Assembly: GCA_910576385.1 (NCBI GenBank)
Contig: CAJTIR010000029.1
Span: forward strand, 1 to 46,332
Length of the DNA: 46,332 nt
From: Lachnospiraceae bacterium
GTDB taxonomy: Bacteria; Bacillota; Clostridia; Lachnospirales; Lachnospiraceae
Direction of reading: 5' to 3'
Notes under the pieces: generated by a model
Databases searched by the model: none
What the model saw: the letters and a program-made list of their open reading frames with translations, nothing else
What the model was told of the DNA's origin: nothing
Part shown: positions 7,273 to 15,482 of the stretch, in pieces
Position numbering within the stretch: position 1 is the stretch's first letter
Layout: each line of letters opens with the position of its first letter
Translations under genes and position numbers: made by a program

Positions 7273-8909
7273 TTTTTCCCCTTTCTCATTATCTTTACTT
7301 GTCCATCTTCAATATTTATTACCTTATCCACTATCTGCAAAATATCTTTTCTGTGCGAAATAATAATATAAAAATCAAACGAACAATCATTAGCTATATA
7401 CTTATTAAACTCAGCTTCAGAACCATAATCATAATTAGCTGTTGCTTCATCAAGTAAAAGGATTTTTGTTTTTCTTTGTAAAGCTCGCATAAATGCAATC
7501 TTTTGACGTTCTCCTCCTGATAATTTCATTCCAGAAGACCCAATTTTTAAATTTTTCCTATCACCCAAAAAAAGTATTTCATTGCCACTTAATTCTTTCG
7601 CATTATTGTTTTTCCCATTAATATAAATATTATCTTCTACTGTTCCGGTAAAAAGATGAATTGATTGTGGGACAACGCTAAAAAGTTTCCTATAAGAATC
7701 AATTTCAAAATTAGATATATCCATACCATTCATACTTATCATACCTTCTGAAGGAATAATCAAACGTAACAGCATATTAAATATTGTTGTCTTTCCAGAA
7801 CCATTTTCTCCAACAATTGCTATTTTCTCACCTCTATGGATTACAAAATCCGCACTATGTATAACTTCTTTCTCATCTAATTTACAAGTAACATTTTGAA
7901 ATTTAATTTCTTCAATACACTTTGGCACTTCAATATAATTCTTTTTACCATTCTGTTCTTCTTCCATTTCGAAAAAAGAAGTCAACTCTTCAAAAGCAGG
8001 CTTTAATTTTTCAAATGAATTCTTTACATCCAGTAAAACATTTAAAGGATTTAAAAGATACCCTGCATATGAAACAAAAGCAAGTATTCCTCCAACAGAC
8101 AAATTAATATCACAAAGGAAAAATATGCCTACAAAATATATTAAGTACCCTATACATGTATCAATATTTATTAACATTTGACTATTAATCTCACTTATCA
8201 TTCCTCTTTTTAATTCTATGACACTTAATTTTTCATATATATTTTTTAATTCACTGATTTTCACCTTGCGCAATCCCCAAATTTTTATATCCATTATCCC
8301 CTCAATCACATCATCTATCCAACTATTAAACTCTGCATTACACTTTATAATGGATTTTGTATACTTTTTGATATATTGCCCTATAAAAACATTAAACAAG
8401 TATTTAAATGGAATTACTAAAATAACACAAATTGTTAATTTCCAACTCAAAAAACATAAAGCCAAACAAGCACCAATCGTCTTAAAAGCTATCACGAAAA
8501 TTGTCAAAAAACTTTCTTGAAATATTTCTAAAATATTATCTACACTATATAATGCATCACTTACAATTTTATAAAATCCATATTCATTATAATATTTAAT
8601 TCTAAGACGAAAGGCATAATCAAAAACCTTGGTTCTCAAATTATTTCCAATATCAATCCTTAGCTTTTCTTGTATTCTATTTTGAAATAATTCAATAATG
8701 GAATTAATAAAATTTATGGAAATCAACAAACAAATACAAATTATTAAAATATGTGTATCTCTAGCCACAAGACCATTATCAAACATATACTGACTTACAA
8801 AAGGTACTGTAAAACTTAATCCACTAATAAAAATAGCTGTAAATGATAAAATATAAATTTTTGTTCGGTATGGACTTAAAAGAACTAAAACCCTTTTTAA
8901 ATTTTCCAT
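7269..8909 (-). CDS. ABC exporter of the peptide cluster (TMD-NBD, no peptidase domain)
   Basis: A 546-residue half-transporter. Residues ~1-310 hold the type IV exporter membrane domain with about six transmembrane helices. The ATPase follows, with Walker A GENGSGKTT near residue 365, the signature LSGGERQKIAF near 461, Walker B ILLLDEA near 480 and an ISHR H-loop near 520. It lacks the N-terminal C39 peptidase domain of bacteriocin exporters, so leader removal must be done elsewhere. It is the first gene of the operon. The ATG follows AAGGAG at the expected distance, and the promoter lies at 8934-8962. Its substrate is presumably the modified product of the precursor at 4301; as a homodimer it would span the membrane. 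Confidence 0.9.
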   Translation of the reverse strand: MENLKRVLVLLSPYRTKIYILSFTAIFISGLSFTVPFVSQYMFDNGLVARDTHILIICICLLISINFINSIIELFQNRIQEKLRIDIGNNLRTKVFDYAFRLRIKYYNEYGFYKIVSDALYSVDNILEIFQESFLTIFVIAFKTIGACLALCFLSWKLTICVILVIPFKYLFNVFIGQYIKKYTKSIIKCNAEFNSWIDDVIEGIMDIKIWGLRKVKISELKNIYEKLSVIELKRGMISEINSQMLINIDTCIGYLIYFVGIFFLCDINLSVGGILAFVSYAGYLLNPLNVLLDVKNSFEKLKPAFEELTSFFEMEEEQNGKKNYIEVPKCIEEIKFQNVTCKLDEKEVIHSADFVIHRGEKIAIVGENGSGKTTIFNMLLRLIIPSEGMISMNGMDISNFEIDSYRKLFSVVPQSIHLFTGTVEDNIYINGKNNNAKELSGNEILFLGDRKNLKIGSSGMKLSGGERQKIAFMRALQRKTKILLLDEATANYDYGSEAEFNKYIANDCSFDFYIIISHRKDILQIVDKVINIEDGQVKIMRKGKK

Positions 8910-8933
8910 TCATAATCTCCTTGATTTTTATAT

Positions 8934-8962
8934 ATAATACAATAGTAGTCTAAACATTTCAA
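8934..8962 (-). promoter_or_regulatory. Promoter of the RiPP operon, overlapped by a BlaI-type operator
   Basis: On the minus strand TTGAAA (8957-8962) and TATTAT (8934-8939) are separated by exactly 17 bases. The spacer and start of the -10 box contain the 15-mer TAGACTACTATTGTA, identical to the one in the blaR1-like gene's promoter. Repressor binding here would block RNA polymerase. Confidence 0.8.
8938..8952. promoter_or_regulatory. BlaI-type operator, copy 1
   Basis: Contains ACTAC-TATT-GTATT read on the minus strand, a dyad with one mismatch and four-base centre. Known BlaI/MecI operators are similar TACTACA/TGTAGTA dyads. It overlaps the spacer and -10 box of the peptide operon. Confidence 0.75.
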
Positions 8963-8978
8963 CCTCTTGTGTAAGGTA

Positions 8979-8992
8979 ACTACATATATAGT
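8979..8992. promoter_or_regulatory. Candidate third BlaI-type operator
   Basis: ACTAC-ATAT-ATAGT has the same arm length and spacer, one arm mismatch, and lies between the divergent peptide operon and blaI-like gene. It is upstream of the -35 box of the peptide operon, where it could allow cooperative repression. Confidence 0.45.
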
Positions 8993-9067
8993 AATTTTTT
9001 CCAGTAAAGTTTCAGGTGCTTTTCAGCTCAAATCAACCTTGATGCAGAATACAAAGACTTTTATCGT

Positions 9068-9096
9068 TTGACATCCACTTTTATTCTTAGTATTAT
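9068..9096 (+). promoter_or_regulatory. Promoter of the BlaI-like gene
   Basis: TTGACA at 9068-9073 and TATTAT at 9091-9096 with a 17-base spacer, a near-perfect sigma-A promoter 23 bases before the chosen start. No copy of the 15-mer operator overlaps it, so the repressor may be made constitutively. Confidence 0.75.
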
Positions 9097-9118
9097 ATAT
9101 AAAAAGGAGATGAATATC

Positions 9119-9478
9119 ATGACCTTAGGAGATTCAGAATTAAAAGTAATGAATATTATCTGGGACAACACCCCTAACCAAATAGAAGCCAAAACCGTAT
9201 GTTCCATTGCCACTTCAAAGTATGGATGGAACAAAAATACCACCTACACTCTTATCAAACGATGCATCGAAAAAGGGGCATTACTTAGGGAAGAACCAAA
9301 CTTTATATGTAAGGCTCTAATTAGCAAAACAGAAGTCCAGCAAGAGGAAGTCAAAAAATTGACAGATAAAGTTTTTGATGGCTCAAGCGAACTTTTGTTC
9401 TCATCCCTTTTATCAAATAAGGGACTTTCAGCAGATAAGATAGAAGTTTTAAAAAATCTAATAGATAAAATGCGATAA
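9119..9478 (+). CDS. BlaI/MecI-family repressor
   Basis: A 119-residue penicillinase-repressor-family protein. The N-terminal winged helix reads LGDSELKVMNIIWDN, then a TTYTLIKRCIEKGALLRE recognition helix and wing. The C-terminal ~45 residues are the helical dimerisation part (EEVKKLTDKVFDGSSELLFS). The ATG at 9119 follows AAGGAG by 9 bases. In BlaI/MecI systems the dimer binds an inverted repeat over promoters and is removed when the M56 partner is activated. Here the partner is the next gene (9637-10995), and the targets are predicted to be the promoters at 8934 and 9494. There is no beta-lactamase nearby; the regulated function is the peptide cluster. Confidence 0.9.
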   Translation: MTLGDSELKVMNIIWDNTPNQIEAKTVCSIATSKYGWNKNTTYTLIKRCIEKGALLREEPNFICKALISKTEVQQEEVKKLTDKVFDGSSELLFSSLLSNKGLSADKIEVLKNLIDKMR

Positions 9479-9493
9479 TCTGCATATTTTTCC

Positions 9494-9522
9494 TTGACTT
9501 TCATAGACTACTATTGTAGTAT
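9494..9522 (+). promoter_or_regulatory. Promoter of the BlaR1-like gene with BlaI-type operator (copy 2)
   Basis: TTGACT at 9494-9499 and TAGTAT at 9517-9522 are 17 bases apart. The 15-mer TAGACTACTATTGTA at 9504-9518 overlaps spacer and -10 box, exactly as in the peptide operon promoter. Its dyad ACTAC-TATT-GTAGT is perfect. Confidence 0.8.
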
Positions 9523-9636
9523 ATACAGTATCAGGTAGGAATACATTTGTAGTCCATAGAAGAAAGAGGTGGTAACTTATGAAAATTTAGATATAACCTT
9601 TAACGAAAGAGGATTTATAATTTGGAGGTATCAAGT

Positions 9637-10995
9637 ATGAATTTTATATATGTTAATATAATAGCCTCTGTTGCCATTGTATTTTGCATTATTATCCGTT
9701 CAATATTTATAAATAAAATGCCAAAAAAAGTATTCAAAATAATATGGGCAATCATTATAGTTCGCTTGATATTCCCAAAACTTCCAAGTATTAACACCAT
9801 TATCTTTCAGATAAAATCTGTTGTTCCGAACAATTATGATAAAGAATATTCAAAATTTTTATTTAGAGCAACACACTATACGCAAAATTCCCATATTAAT
9901 CAAGGAATGAATATTTCCCATTTGTTGGCAATAATCTGGATCACTGGCTTCTTATTGTTTGCGTTTTTTTTCATTTGTGCATACTTAAAAAATTACAAAA
10001 TGTTTTCTCAAATACCTGATATGGAAAATGAACTAATTTCTGGATGGATACAGAACAACGTTCATATTAAAAGGAGTATTTCTATAAAATATTCTCCAAA
10101 AATGAAATCTCCATTAACTTATGGTCTTATACACCCAGTAATTTTACTTCCTTATCGTTCTGAACAACTTTCAGAACGCCAAAAAAACTTTATTTTAATG
10201 CACGAATATATCCATATCAAAAACTATGACAATCTATTTAAGCAAATTGCTCTGTTTGCTGTTTGTCTAAACTGGTTTAATCCCTTTTGTTGGATTATGT
10301 TAATATTGCTGAACAGAGATATAGAATTAGCCTGTGACGAAGAAGTAATAAAATATCTTGGATTATGTAACCGTCCTGATTATGCCATGACACTCATAGC
10401 ATTTGAAGAAATAAAATCAGGATTATTGAATGTAAATAGTAACTTTTCAAAAAACGCTTTAGAAGAAAGGATTGTAGCAATTATGAAATGTAAAAAAACA
10501 AATAAATATATTTTCGGGACTGCAATATTATGTATTTTAGCGGTTTGTACTTTCATTATTACCGACTACCAAGTCAGTGCAACAGGTTCTCAAAAAAACA
10601 TTTCCACTTTTGAAGATTCTTTAAATGATGGAATTATGTCCAAACAAACTTCTGACGGCGACTGGATCATCAGCGAAAACAATGGGAAAACCTGGACGCC
10701 AGAGTCTAATCTTGAAACAACTGATTCACAATTTGAATGGTACACATATAAAGAATATGCTGCCGAATTGGAAGCAACAAAAAAAGAATTAAACAAAATG
10801 CTTGAAGATAACAGTGCCGTAGAAACATCTACTGGTAAATCTCAATTAACTCAAAAAGATATCGATTCCATCATAGCAGATATGGAAGATACCCTTATGC
10901 AGATTAAAAATGGCAAAAAAATTTCAAAACCGCAGGATAACATGGACGGTATGGCATCTATTCCAGAAAATGGAATTTCCTCATATTATGACTAA
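9637..10995 (+). CDS. BlaR1-like M56 membrane metalloprotease (signal sensor)
   Basis: A 452-residue protein with several N-terminal transmembrane helices, a cytoplasmic M56 peptidase domain containing HEYIH (about residues 189-193) and ELACDEEV further on, then another helix near residue 290-305 (FGTAILCILAVCTFIIT). The extracellular C-terminal ~140 residues are unlike the penicillin-binding sensor of BlaR1: they are acidic and coiled (EYAAELEATKKELNKMLEDN) with no SxxK motif. In the family, ligand sensing activates cleavage that inactivates the BlaI partner. Here the ligand is unknown and may be the peptide or cell-envelope stress. GGAGG precedes the chosen ATG. A four-codon ATG-AAA-ATT-TAG frame behind an AGGTGG lies in the leader at about 9579. 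A strong terminator follows. Confidence 0.85.
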   Translation: MNFIYVNIIASVAIVFCIIIRSIFINKMPKKVFKIIWAIIIVRLIFPKLPSINTIIFQIKSVVPNNYDKEYSKFLFRATHYTQNSHINQGMNISHLLAIIWITGFLLFAFFFICAYLKNYKMFSQIPDMENELISGWIQNNVHIKRSISIKYSPKMKSPLTYGLIHPVILLPYRSEQLSERQKNFILMHEYIHIKNYDNLFKQIALFAVCLNWFNPFCWIMLILLNRDIELACDEEVIKYLGLCNRPDYAMTLIAFEEIKSGLLNVNSNFSKNALEERIVAIMKCKKTNKYIFGTAILCILAVCTFIITDYQVSATGSQKNISTFEDSLNDGIMSKQTSDGDWIISENNGKTWTPESNLETTDSQFEWYTYKEYAAELEATKKELNKMLEDNSAVETSTGKSQLTQKDIDSIIADMEDTLMQIKNGKKISKPQDNMDGMASIPENGISSYYD

Positions 10996-11025
10996 TATTT
11001 CTCTATAATGAAATCAGTCAAATTG

Positions 11026-11064
11026 AAGTCTATCCCCATAAAACTAATTTATGGGGATAGACTT
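11026..11064 (+). terminator. Strong terminator after the BlaR1-like gene
   Basis: A perfect 17-bp stem (11026-11042 with 11048-11064) closes a five-base loop, thirty bases past the stop. The stem flanks are A- and T-rich, so it may work in both directions, separating the cargo from the transfer operon. Confidence 0.85.
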
Positions 11065-11303
11065 TGCAATTTTCCAACAGAATATCTACCAAACACTATT
11101 GGAATATTTTTACATCATTGCATACCCTCCCACTGTTTTGTTAAGTTACTTCTTATTAAACTTTAACAACTTACAATTTTAAAACTCTTATTTATTCTTA
11201 ACTTTCTCATGCCAAATCTTGTTATATATGGTATATTTCAAAACTATATGCATACTAATCTATCTAGCAAATCATATATATCATTTTCCTAAAAAAATCA
11301 TTC
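11065..11303. other. AT-rich spacer between cargo 1 and the transfer operon
   Basis: I see no gene, promoter or strong repeat here. It marks the sharp drop from the transfer genes' GC level to that of the cargo. Confidence 0.5.
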
Positions 11304-13232
11304 TTAATATATGCCATAACCATATATGGATTTACTGCCAATATTATAGCTTTTTCTTGCCACTTTATCCTTACTGTTCCCTTCCACGGTATGCACCACG
11401 CCATCTGCCACGTTCTCCACAATCCCCACATGGTCGATTGTTCCATCGTTTTTCCAGTCAAAAAAGATGATGTCACCTGCCGCTGGGACAAAACTGCCAT
11501 CTTGAAACTGACCTTTCGTTTGGAACCATCTCGCACCATCGGAACAAAGGGAGAATTTTGGAATTACGCCGCTCTCTAAATAGCCGCATTGTTCCCCACA
11601 CCACGACACGAAACAGGCGCACCACTCCACACGGCTTCCAAACCCGTACCAGCTCCAATAGGTGTCTCCGCTGTTCCCTTCCTGGGTAAGCGCCACCTGC
11701 ACAATTGCCTGATTTCCGGTTCCTGCTGGGATTCTGCCAAAAGCATAATACTGAAGGACATGGGGGACATACTGTTTGTCCCCGTAGCTTTTCCATCCCA
11801 TTTTCTTCGCCATCATTTCAGAAAATTCAACAGCTCCTGCCGCCGTATAGCCCCCGTAATTGTTTTTTGCCCACTTAATATATCCGTTACCATAATTGTA
11901 CCCTTGTAACGCCAGCTTGATACGCTCCATGTCAATAGAGCTTTCTGCTTCCGCTTCTGTCAATTCCGCCTTTAACGCCTGCACTCCACATGCAATGGAA
12001 TATTCTGGTTCTTTGATTCCATTGGGTTTCCTTGGGTATTTTTTATTATAAGGAGACTGTGAACTCTGCATGGGGTCATTCCCTTTTCCTCCGCTTTCCT
12101 GCATCATCACGGCCATAAGCAGTTCTACATATTCGCCAATCCCATGCTGGTCTGCATATCTTTGAATGACTGGCCGGTACGCCTCTACTTCTGTGCTGAC
12201 TGGATTTACCGTGCTTAAATTGTCACCCCCTGTCATATGGAATACTGCGCCAAATATAAGAATGACAATTAAAATAAGCGCTGCCACCCACCCGCCAGCG
12301 GAAAGGGCAGCAATGAAAGTTTTGGTTGCTGCAACTACTGTCTTTGCTGAAGCAGCAGCCGCTTTTGCCGTGGCTTTCACAGTTTCCCCTGCCGCCCTTG
12401 CTGCTTGCTTTGCTGCCCTCGCTGCCTTTTCTGCCATCTTTGTGGATGCCTTTGCGGTCTTTTGTGCGGTCTTTGCCGCCTGCTGGCTGGTCTTAACCGT
12501 GGTTCTCGCCGTCTGCTCTGCCGTCTTGACGGATTTACCTGTGCCTTTCACAGCCACTTTTCTGGCAGGCTTTATTGCCTGCCCAGAATAATGGTTTGTC
12601 TTGATGGTCTTTTCCCCGTGTTCCAGCGTCTTAATGGTCTGCTTTGGCAGTTTCCGCACTTGGGTTCTGCCAATTTCCGAAACCTTTTGCTGGCTTGTCC
12701 GCTGCACAGCTTCTTGCTGGTTTTCCCACTGTATGGTTTGTTCCTGTGCTTTTCGCTTCCTTGCCTGTCGTATGCCTTGTTGCTGTGCCTGCCTCCGTTG
12801 TAAAGGCTGCTTCCCTGCCTGTGCGTTTTTATTTTCTTTCCTCTGATTTTGGCTCTGGTAAAATTTCCTCTCCTGTGCCGAAGAAAGAGAGGGACACGGC
12901 TCCTTTCCAGAAGTATGACCCTCTCCATTTTCCTGTCTTCCCTGTTTTATTGTTTCTGCTGTTTGGCGTATTTCTTTTCCTTGCTTTATCTTTTTCCTGC
13001 CTTGCTGCCTGATTGGACGGACAGCTTCATGGATTACCCTGTCAGCCCCGTGTTCCATTTTAGTCTCTGCATAATCGGCTGGTGTTTCACTTTCCCGGCC
13101 TTGCATCTGCATATTCCCTGCGCATTCCCTTGTGCAGACATAAGCATGTTTCATATGCCCTGTGGCGGCTTTGGCCTTATTCAACGCTTTTATATCCTTA
13201 CAAACTTGACGTGTTCGGATTTCTTTCGCCAT
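11304..13232 (-). CDS. Conjugation wall hydrolase: lysozyme-like plus CHAP domains
   Basis: A 642-residue protein. The first ~200 residues are Gln/Lys/Arg-rich and low complexity. Residues ~215-305 are Ala/Lys/Thr repeats (KTAQKTAKASTKMAEKAARA) ending in one transmembrane helix near 310-333. A lysozyme/transglycosylase-like domain follows (MQESGG near 375, YNYGNGY near 450), then a C-terminal CHAP amidase/endopeptidase domain with its Cys in EWCACFVSWCG near 534 and His in TIDHVGIVENV near 608. It is the counterpart of the bifunctional wall hydrolases (Tn916 Orf14, CD1108/Tcp-type) that open peptidoglycan for the mating channel. The cytoplasmic basic part and outside enzyme domains fit a single-pass membrane anchor. 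It is the last gene of the transfer operon. Confidence 0.9.
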   Translation of the reverse strand: MAKEIRTRQVCKDIKALNKAKAATGHMKHAYVCTRECAGNMQMQGRESETPADYAETKMEHGADRVIHEAVRPIRQQGRKKIKQGKEIRQTAETIKQGRQENGEGHTSGKEPCPSLSSAQERKFYQSQNQRKENKNAQAGKQPLQRRQAQQQGIRQARKRKAQEQTIQWENQQEAVQRTSQQKVSEIGRTQVRKLPKQTIKTLEHGEKTIKTNHYSGQAIKPARKVAVKGTGKSVKTAEQTARTTVKTSQQAAKTAQKTAKASTKMAEKAARAAKQAARAAGETVKATAKAAAASAKTVVAATKTFIAALSAGGWVAALILIVILIFGAVFHMTGGDNLSTVNPVSTEVEAYRPVIQRYADQHGIGEYVELLMAVMMQESGGKGNDPMQSSQSPYNKKYPRKPNGIKEPEYSIACGVQALKAELTEAEAESSIDMERIKLALQGYNYGNGYIKWAKNNYGGYTAAGAVEFSEMMAKKMGWKSYGDKQYVPHVLQYYAFGRIPAGTGNQAIVQVALTQEGNSGDTYWSWYGFGSRVEWCACFVSWCGEQCGYLESGVIPKFSLCSDGARWFQTKGQFQDGSFVPAAGDIIFFDWKNDGTIDHVGIVENVADGVVHTVEGNSKDKVARKSYNIGSKSIYGYGIY

Positions 13233-13338
13233 CGTATGCCCCCTTTCCTAAATTTCTAAGATGGCATTGGCATACACTCTGTACTGCAAACAACGGAATG
13301 ATATGCCCCTGCCATATTTGGAGTATGACAAATTTCTT

Positions 13339-14115
13339 TTACTGTTGCTTCTTTTTTGCCACGACCACAAACCGCCCATTCTTCTGGGAATATTCACAAG
13401 TAGACAGTGTGACCAGTTTATCCCCATACTTCGCTGTCACTGCCGTATCATATAGTGAAAGTGATTGACACGCATCCACATAATCCTGAAATGCTTTTTC
13501 TGTTTCTGCGTCGGCAAATAAATAGAATGGAAATCCTGCCTCGTCATACACCGTGGTCTTAAATGCTGCAATGACCTCATAGTCCGCCTGTTCTGTCAGC
13601 GTGTCAAAGCTGATAGTTTTGTGCTTTTCATAAAACGCCTTATCTTCATACTCCAACAGCCCCGTAAACATTGACCCGTTTTTCATGTGATGCCCATAGA
13701 TTAGAATGTTGTCGCTTGGCTCAAACGGACTGCAATGCTCCGCGATATAAGGCACGCCATAGGCGCTGTACGCTTTCTCAAAGTTGTGTTTGAGATAAAA
13801 GTCCGGTTTTTCCGGCGTATACATGACCGGATAATTGATATTGGTTCCGTCAATGGACACCCATCCAGCCAGTTCATTGTTCTGCTGAAAAAGTTCCTGG
13901 TATTGCTCCAATGGGGACTGGTTTTCTCCCTCTGGATTCTTTCTTTTTGGCGTTTTTCCTTCTGGTTCCCCTACCAGCTCCACCACCTCTGCCAAATGCG
14001 CAAATGCTTTTTCTGCATTCCTGGCACTGGCAGTTTCATGAATGACCTGGTACAGTGAAACAACGAATAGTAACATACAAAGTACAAATCCTGTGTGATA
14101 TATTCTTTTCTTCAT
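13339..14115 (-). CDS. Class B sortase
   Basis: A 258-residue sortase with an N-terminal signal-anchor (about residues 6-25). The class B catalytic set is His in YGHHM near 144, Cys in LSTCEYS near 238 and Arg in NGRFVVV near 247. The start was placed at the ATG behind GGGAGG; the frame extends 21 codons further but without a better signal. Class B sortases join a surface protein to peptidoglycan. In ICE transfer operons of Clostridia they are thought to anchor a mating-surface protein. I found no LPxTG/NPQTN-type substrate in the window, so the substrate may be encoded elsewhere. The gene lies between the wall hydrolase and a DUF6674-type gene. Confidence 0.9.
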   Translation of the reverse strand: MKKRIYHTGFVLCMLLFVVSLYQVIHETASARNAEKAFAHLAEVVELVGEPEGKTPKRKNPEGENQSPLEQYQELFQQNNELAGWVSIDGTNINYPVMYTPEKPDFYLKHNFEKAYSAYGVPYIAEHCSPFEPSDNILIYGHHMKNGSMFTGLLEYEDKAFYEKHKTISFDTLTEQADYEVIAAFKTTVYDEAGFPFYLFADAETEKAFQDYVDACQSLSLYDTAVTAKYGDKLVTLSTCEYSQKNGRFVVVAKKKQQ

Positions 14116-14141
14116 GCTAATCCTCCCTAAACTTTTGCCGC

Positions 14142-14915
14142 TTATCTTGCCTTTTCCTGGACTGGATTTCTCAAGCACGGCTCTACGTGTTTTTTGTCTT
14201 TCATCCGCTTTAACTCTGACCGGATGGAAGGCTTCTTTTCCCTGTCTGCAAACTGCTCCATCCGCTTCACCGCTTTCCCTGCCGCCTGCTCCATGTCAGA
14301 AAACAGGCTTCCACAAGATAACAATGCCATCTGCGTTTTTGCAAGAATTCCTTTGTCTTTGCTGTATTCCCCTGGTTCTTTTATCCGTCTGCCAAACAAT
14401 GCCCTGCCCACATTCTTTGTGTGTTCCGCCGCTTTGTGCAGCTCGCCGCTGACAGCCGCTATCTTAGCCGCATGTTTATCCATGCTCTCCACTCCGCTAT
14501 GCAGCGCTTCCTTCAGCAAGGACAGGGCAGAGGGGATTTTCATGGCAGACACTGCCTTGCGCAATGCCTCCGTCCCTTTTTCATGAAAGGTTCCCACTGC
14601 ATGTCTTGCGGAACGGATGAAATTCTCCTTTACAAGCGTGAGTTTTTCGCCAATTTCCTGCACCTTTTCCTCTGCCTTCCCCACAATCCGTGCTGCGGCT
14701 GCTTTGACGCCCTTATCTTGTATCTGCTCCAACTGCCCACGGACTTCTCTCAGTTCCCCCAACACCTTATGAAACTGGTTTTCCATGCCCTCCAGGTAAT
14801 TTACCAAAGATTCCACTTCCTGAAGCTCCTTTGTAAGCCCGCTTTCCCCCAATATCTGAAACAATCCTGCGATTTCTGGCTGCTCCTTTAAATGGCTTTG
14901 ATATTCTTCTCCCAT
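14142..14915 (-). CDS. Coiled-coil ICE protein (DUF6674-like)
   Basis: A 257-residue, mostly helical, charged protein with long heptad-like segments (EVESLVNYLEGMENQFHKVL; AEEKVQEIGEKLTLVKENF) and a basic C-terminus. I recall proteins like this as DUF6674, found next to sortase and DUF6075 genes in ICEs. No membrane segment or catalytic motif is visible. It lies 14 bases after the DUF6075-like gene and 26 bases before the sortase, so it belongs to the transfer operon. A structural or regulatory role is possible but not shown. Confidence 0.7.
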   Translation of the reverse strand: MGEEYQSHLKEQPEIAGLFQILGESGLTKELQEVESLVNYLEGMENQFHKVLGELREVRGQLEQIQDKGVKAAAARIVGKAEEKVQEIGEKLTLVKENFIRSARHAVGTFHEKGTEALRKAVSAMKIPSALSLLKEALHSGVESMDKHAAKIAAVSGELHKAAEHTKNVGRALFGRRIKEPGEYSKDKGILAKTQMALLSCGSLFSDMEQAAGKAVKRMEQFADREKKPSIRSELKRMKDKKHVEPCLRNPVQEKAR

Positions 14916-14929
14916 GATGTGTTCCCTCC

Positions 14930-15337
14930 TTACCGTTGTCTTTCTTTATACTTTTCCTTATCTGTTGGCAATTCTTTACAAAACTCTGGATAACGCTGCC
15001 GAATGGCTTCATAAAAATATGGGGCATAACTACAATCAAATAATTCATATGGCGTCGACATACCTTCCTCCCCTGGCTCGGCATATCCATTCCAAAGGTT
15101 GAACGCAAGGCGTGTAAGCCGCATTGTGCCTCCTGTCTGCCACGCTTCATGCAAACCTTCCGGCTTAATCTGGTGTGTTTCAAAATCGAATAGCTGCCCT
15201 ACGTTTCCCCTTGCTGTATCGGAAATGCCAATACAATAAAAAAATGCCCGATGGTAATTGTCTGTATTGCCACAAGTTTGCAGCATTGCATAAAAGAAAT
15301 TTTTATGTTCTCTTGATGAAAATCGGATTTCTGCCAT
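14930..15337 (-). CDS. DUF6075-like ICE protein
   Basis: A 135-residue soluble protein rich in aromatic residues (EHKNFFYAMLQTCG; YHRAFFYCIGI; APYFYEAIRQRYPEF). It resembles the DUF6075 family found in conjugative elements of Clostridia and also used as an accessory protein elsewhere. The frame extends 16 codons upstream, but the ATG giving MAEIRFSS is the family-like start and lies in a G-rich context. It is co-oriented with the transfer operon, first after the 300-base gap that follows VirB4. Function unknown. Confidence 0.75.
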   Translation of the reverse strand: MAEIRFSSREHKNFFYAMLQTCGNTDNYHRAFFYCIGISDTARGNVGQLFDFETHQIKPEGLHEAWQTGGTMRLTRLAFNLWNGYAEPGEEGMSTPYELFDCSYAPYFYEAIRQRYPEFCKELPTDKEKYKERQR

Positions 15338-15482
15338 AGATGCCTCCATTTTTTCTAATTTCCCGTCTGCGGTGGAAAACAACAATATTTTTCTTCCTGC
15401 CGCAGTGTGGGAATGTTTTATTTCTTATGTGCTTTCATAAATAGGTTCCATACTAATTACTCTCTTTTCTGCTAAATAAGTT

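Noticed and set aside
9119-10995. Beta-lactam resistance regulators (blaI/blaR1) as an antibiotic resistance locus
   Set aside because: There is no beta-lactamase or PBP2a-like gene, the sensor region lacks a penicillin-binding motif, and the operators control the peptide operon.
11304-13232. Phage endolysin
   Set aside because: The basic repeat region, membrane helix and position at the end of the transfer operon fit a conjugation wall hydrolase, and no phage genes are present.
12166-13259. Several long plus-strand open frames opposite the lysozyme/CHAP gene
   Set aside because: They are mirror frames of its Ala/Lys/Gln-rich low-complexity coding region, with no ribosome binding sites and no family likeness.
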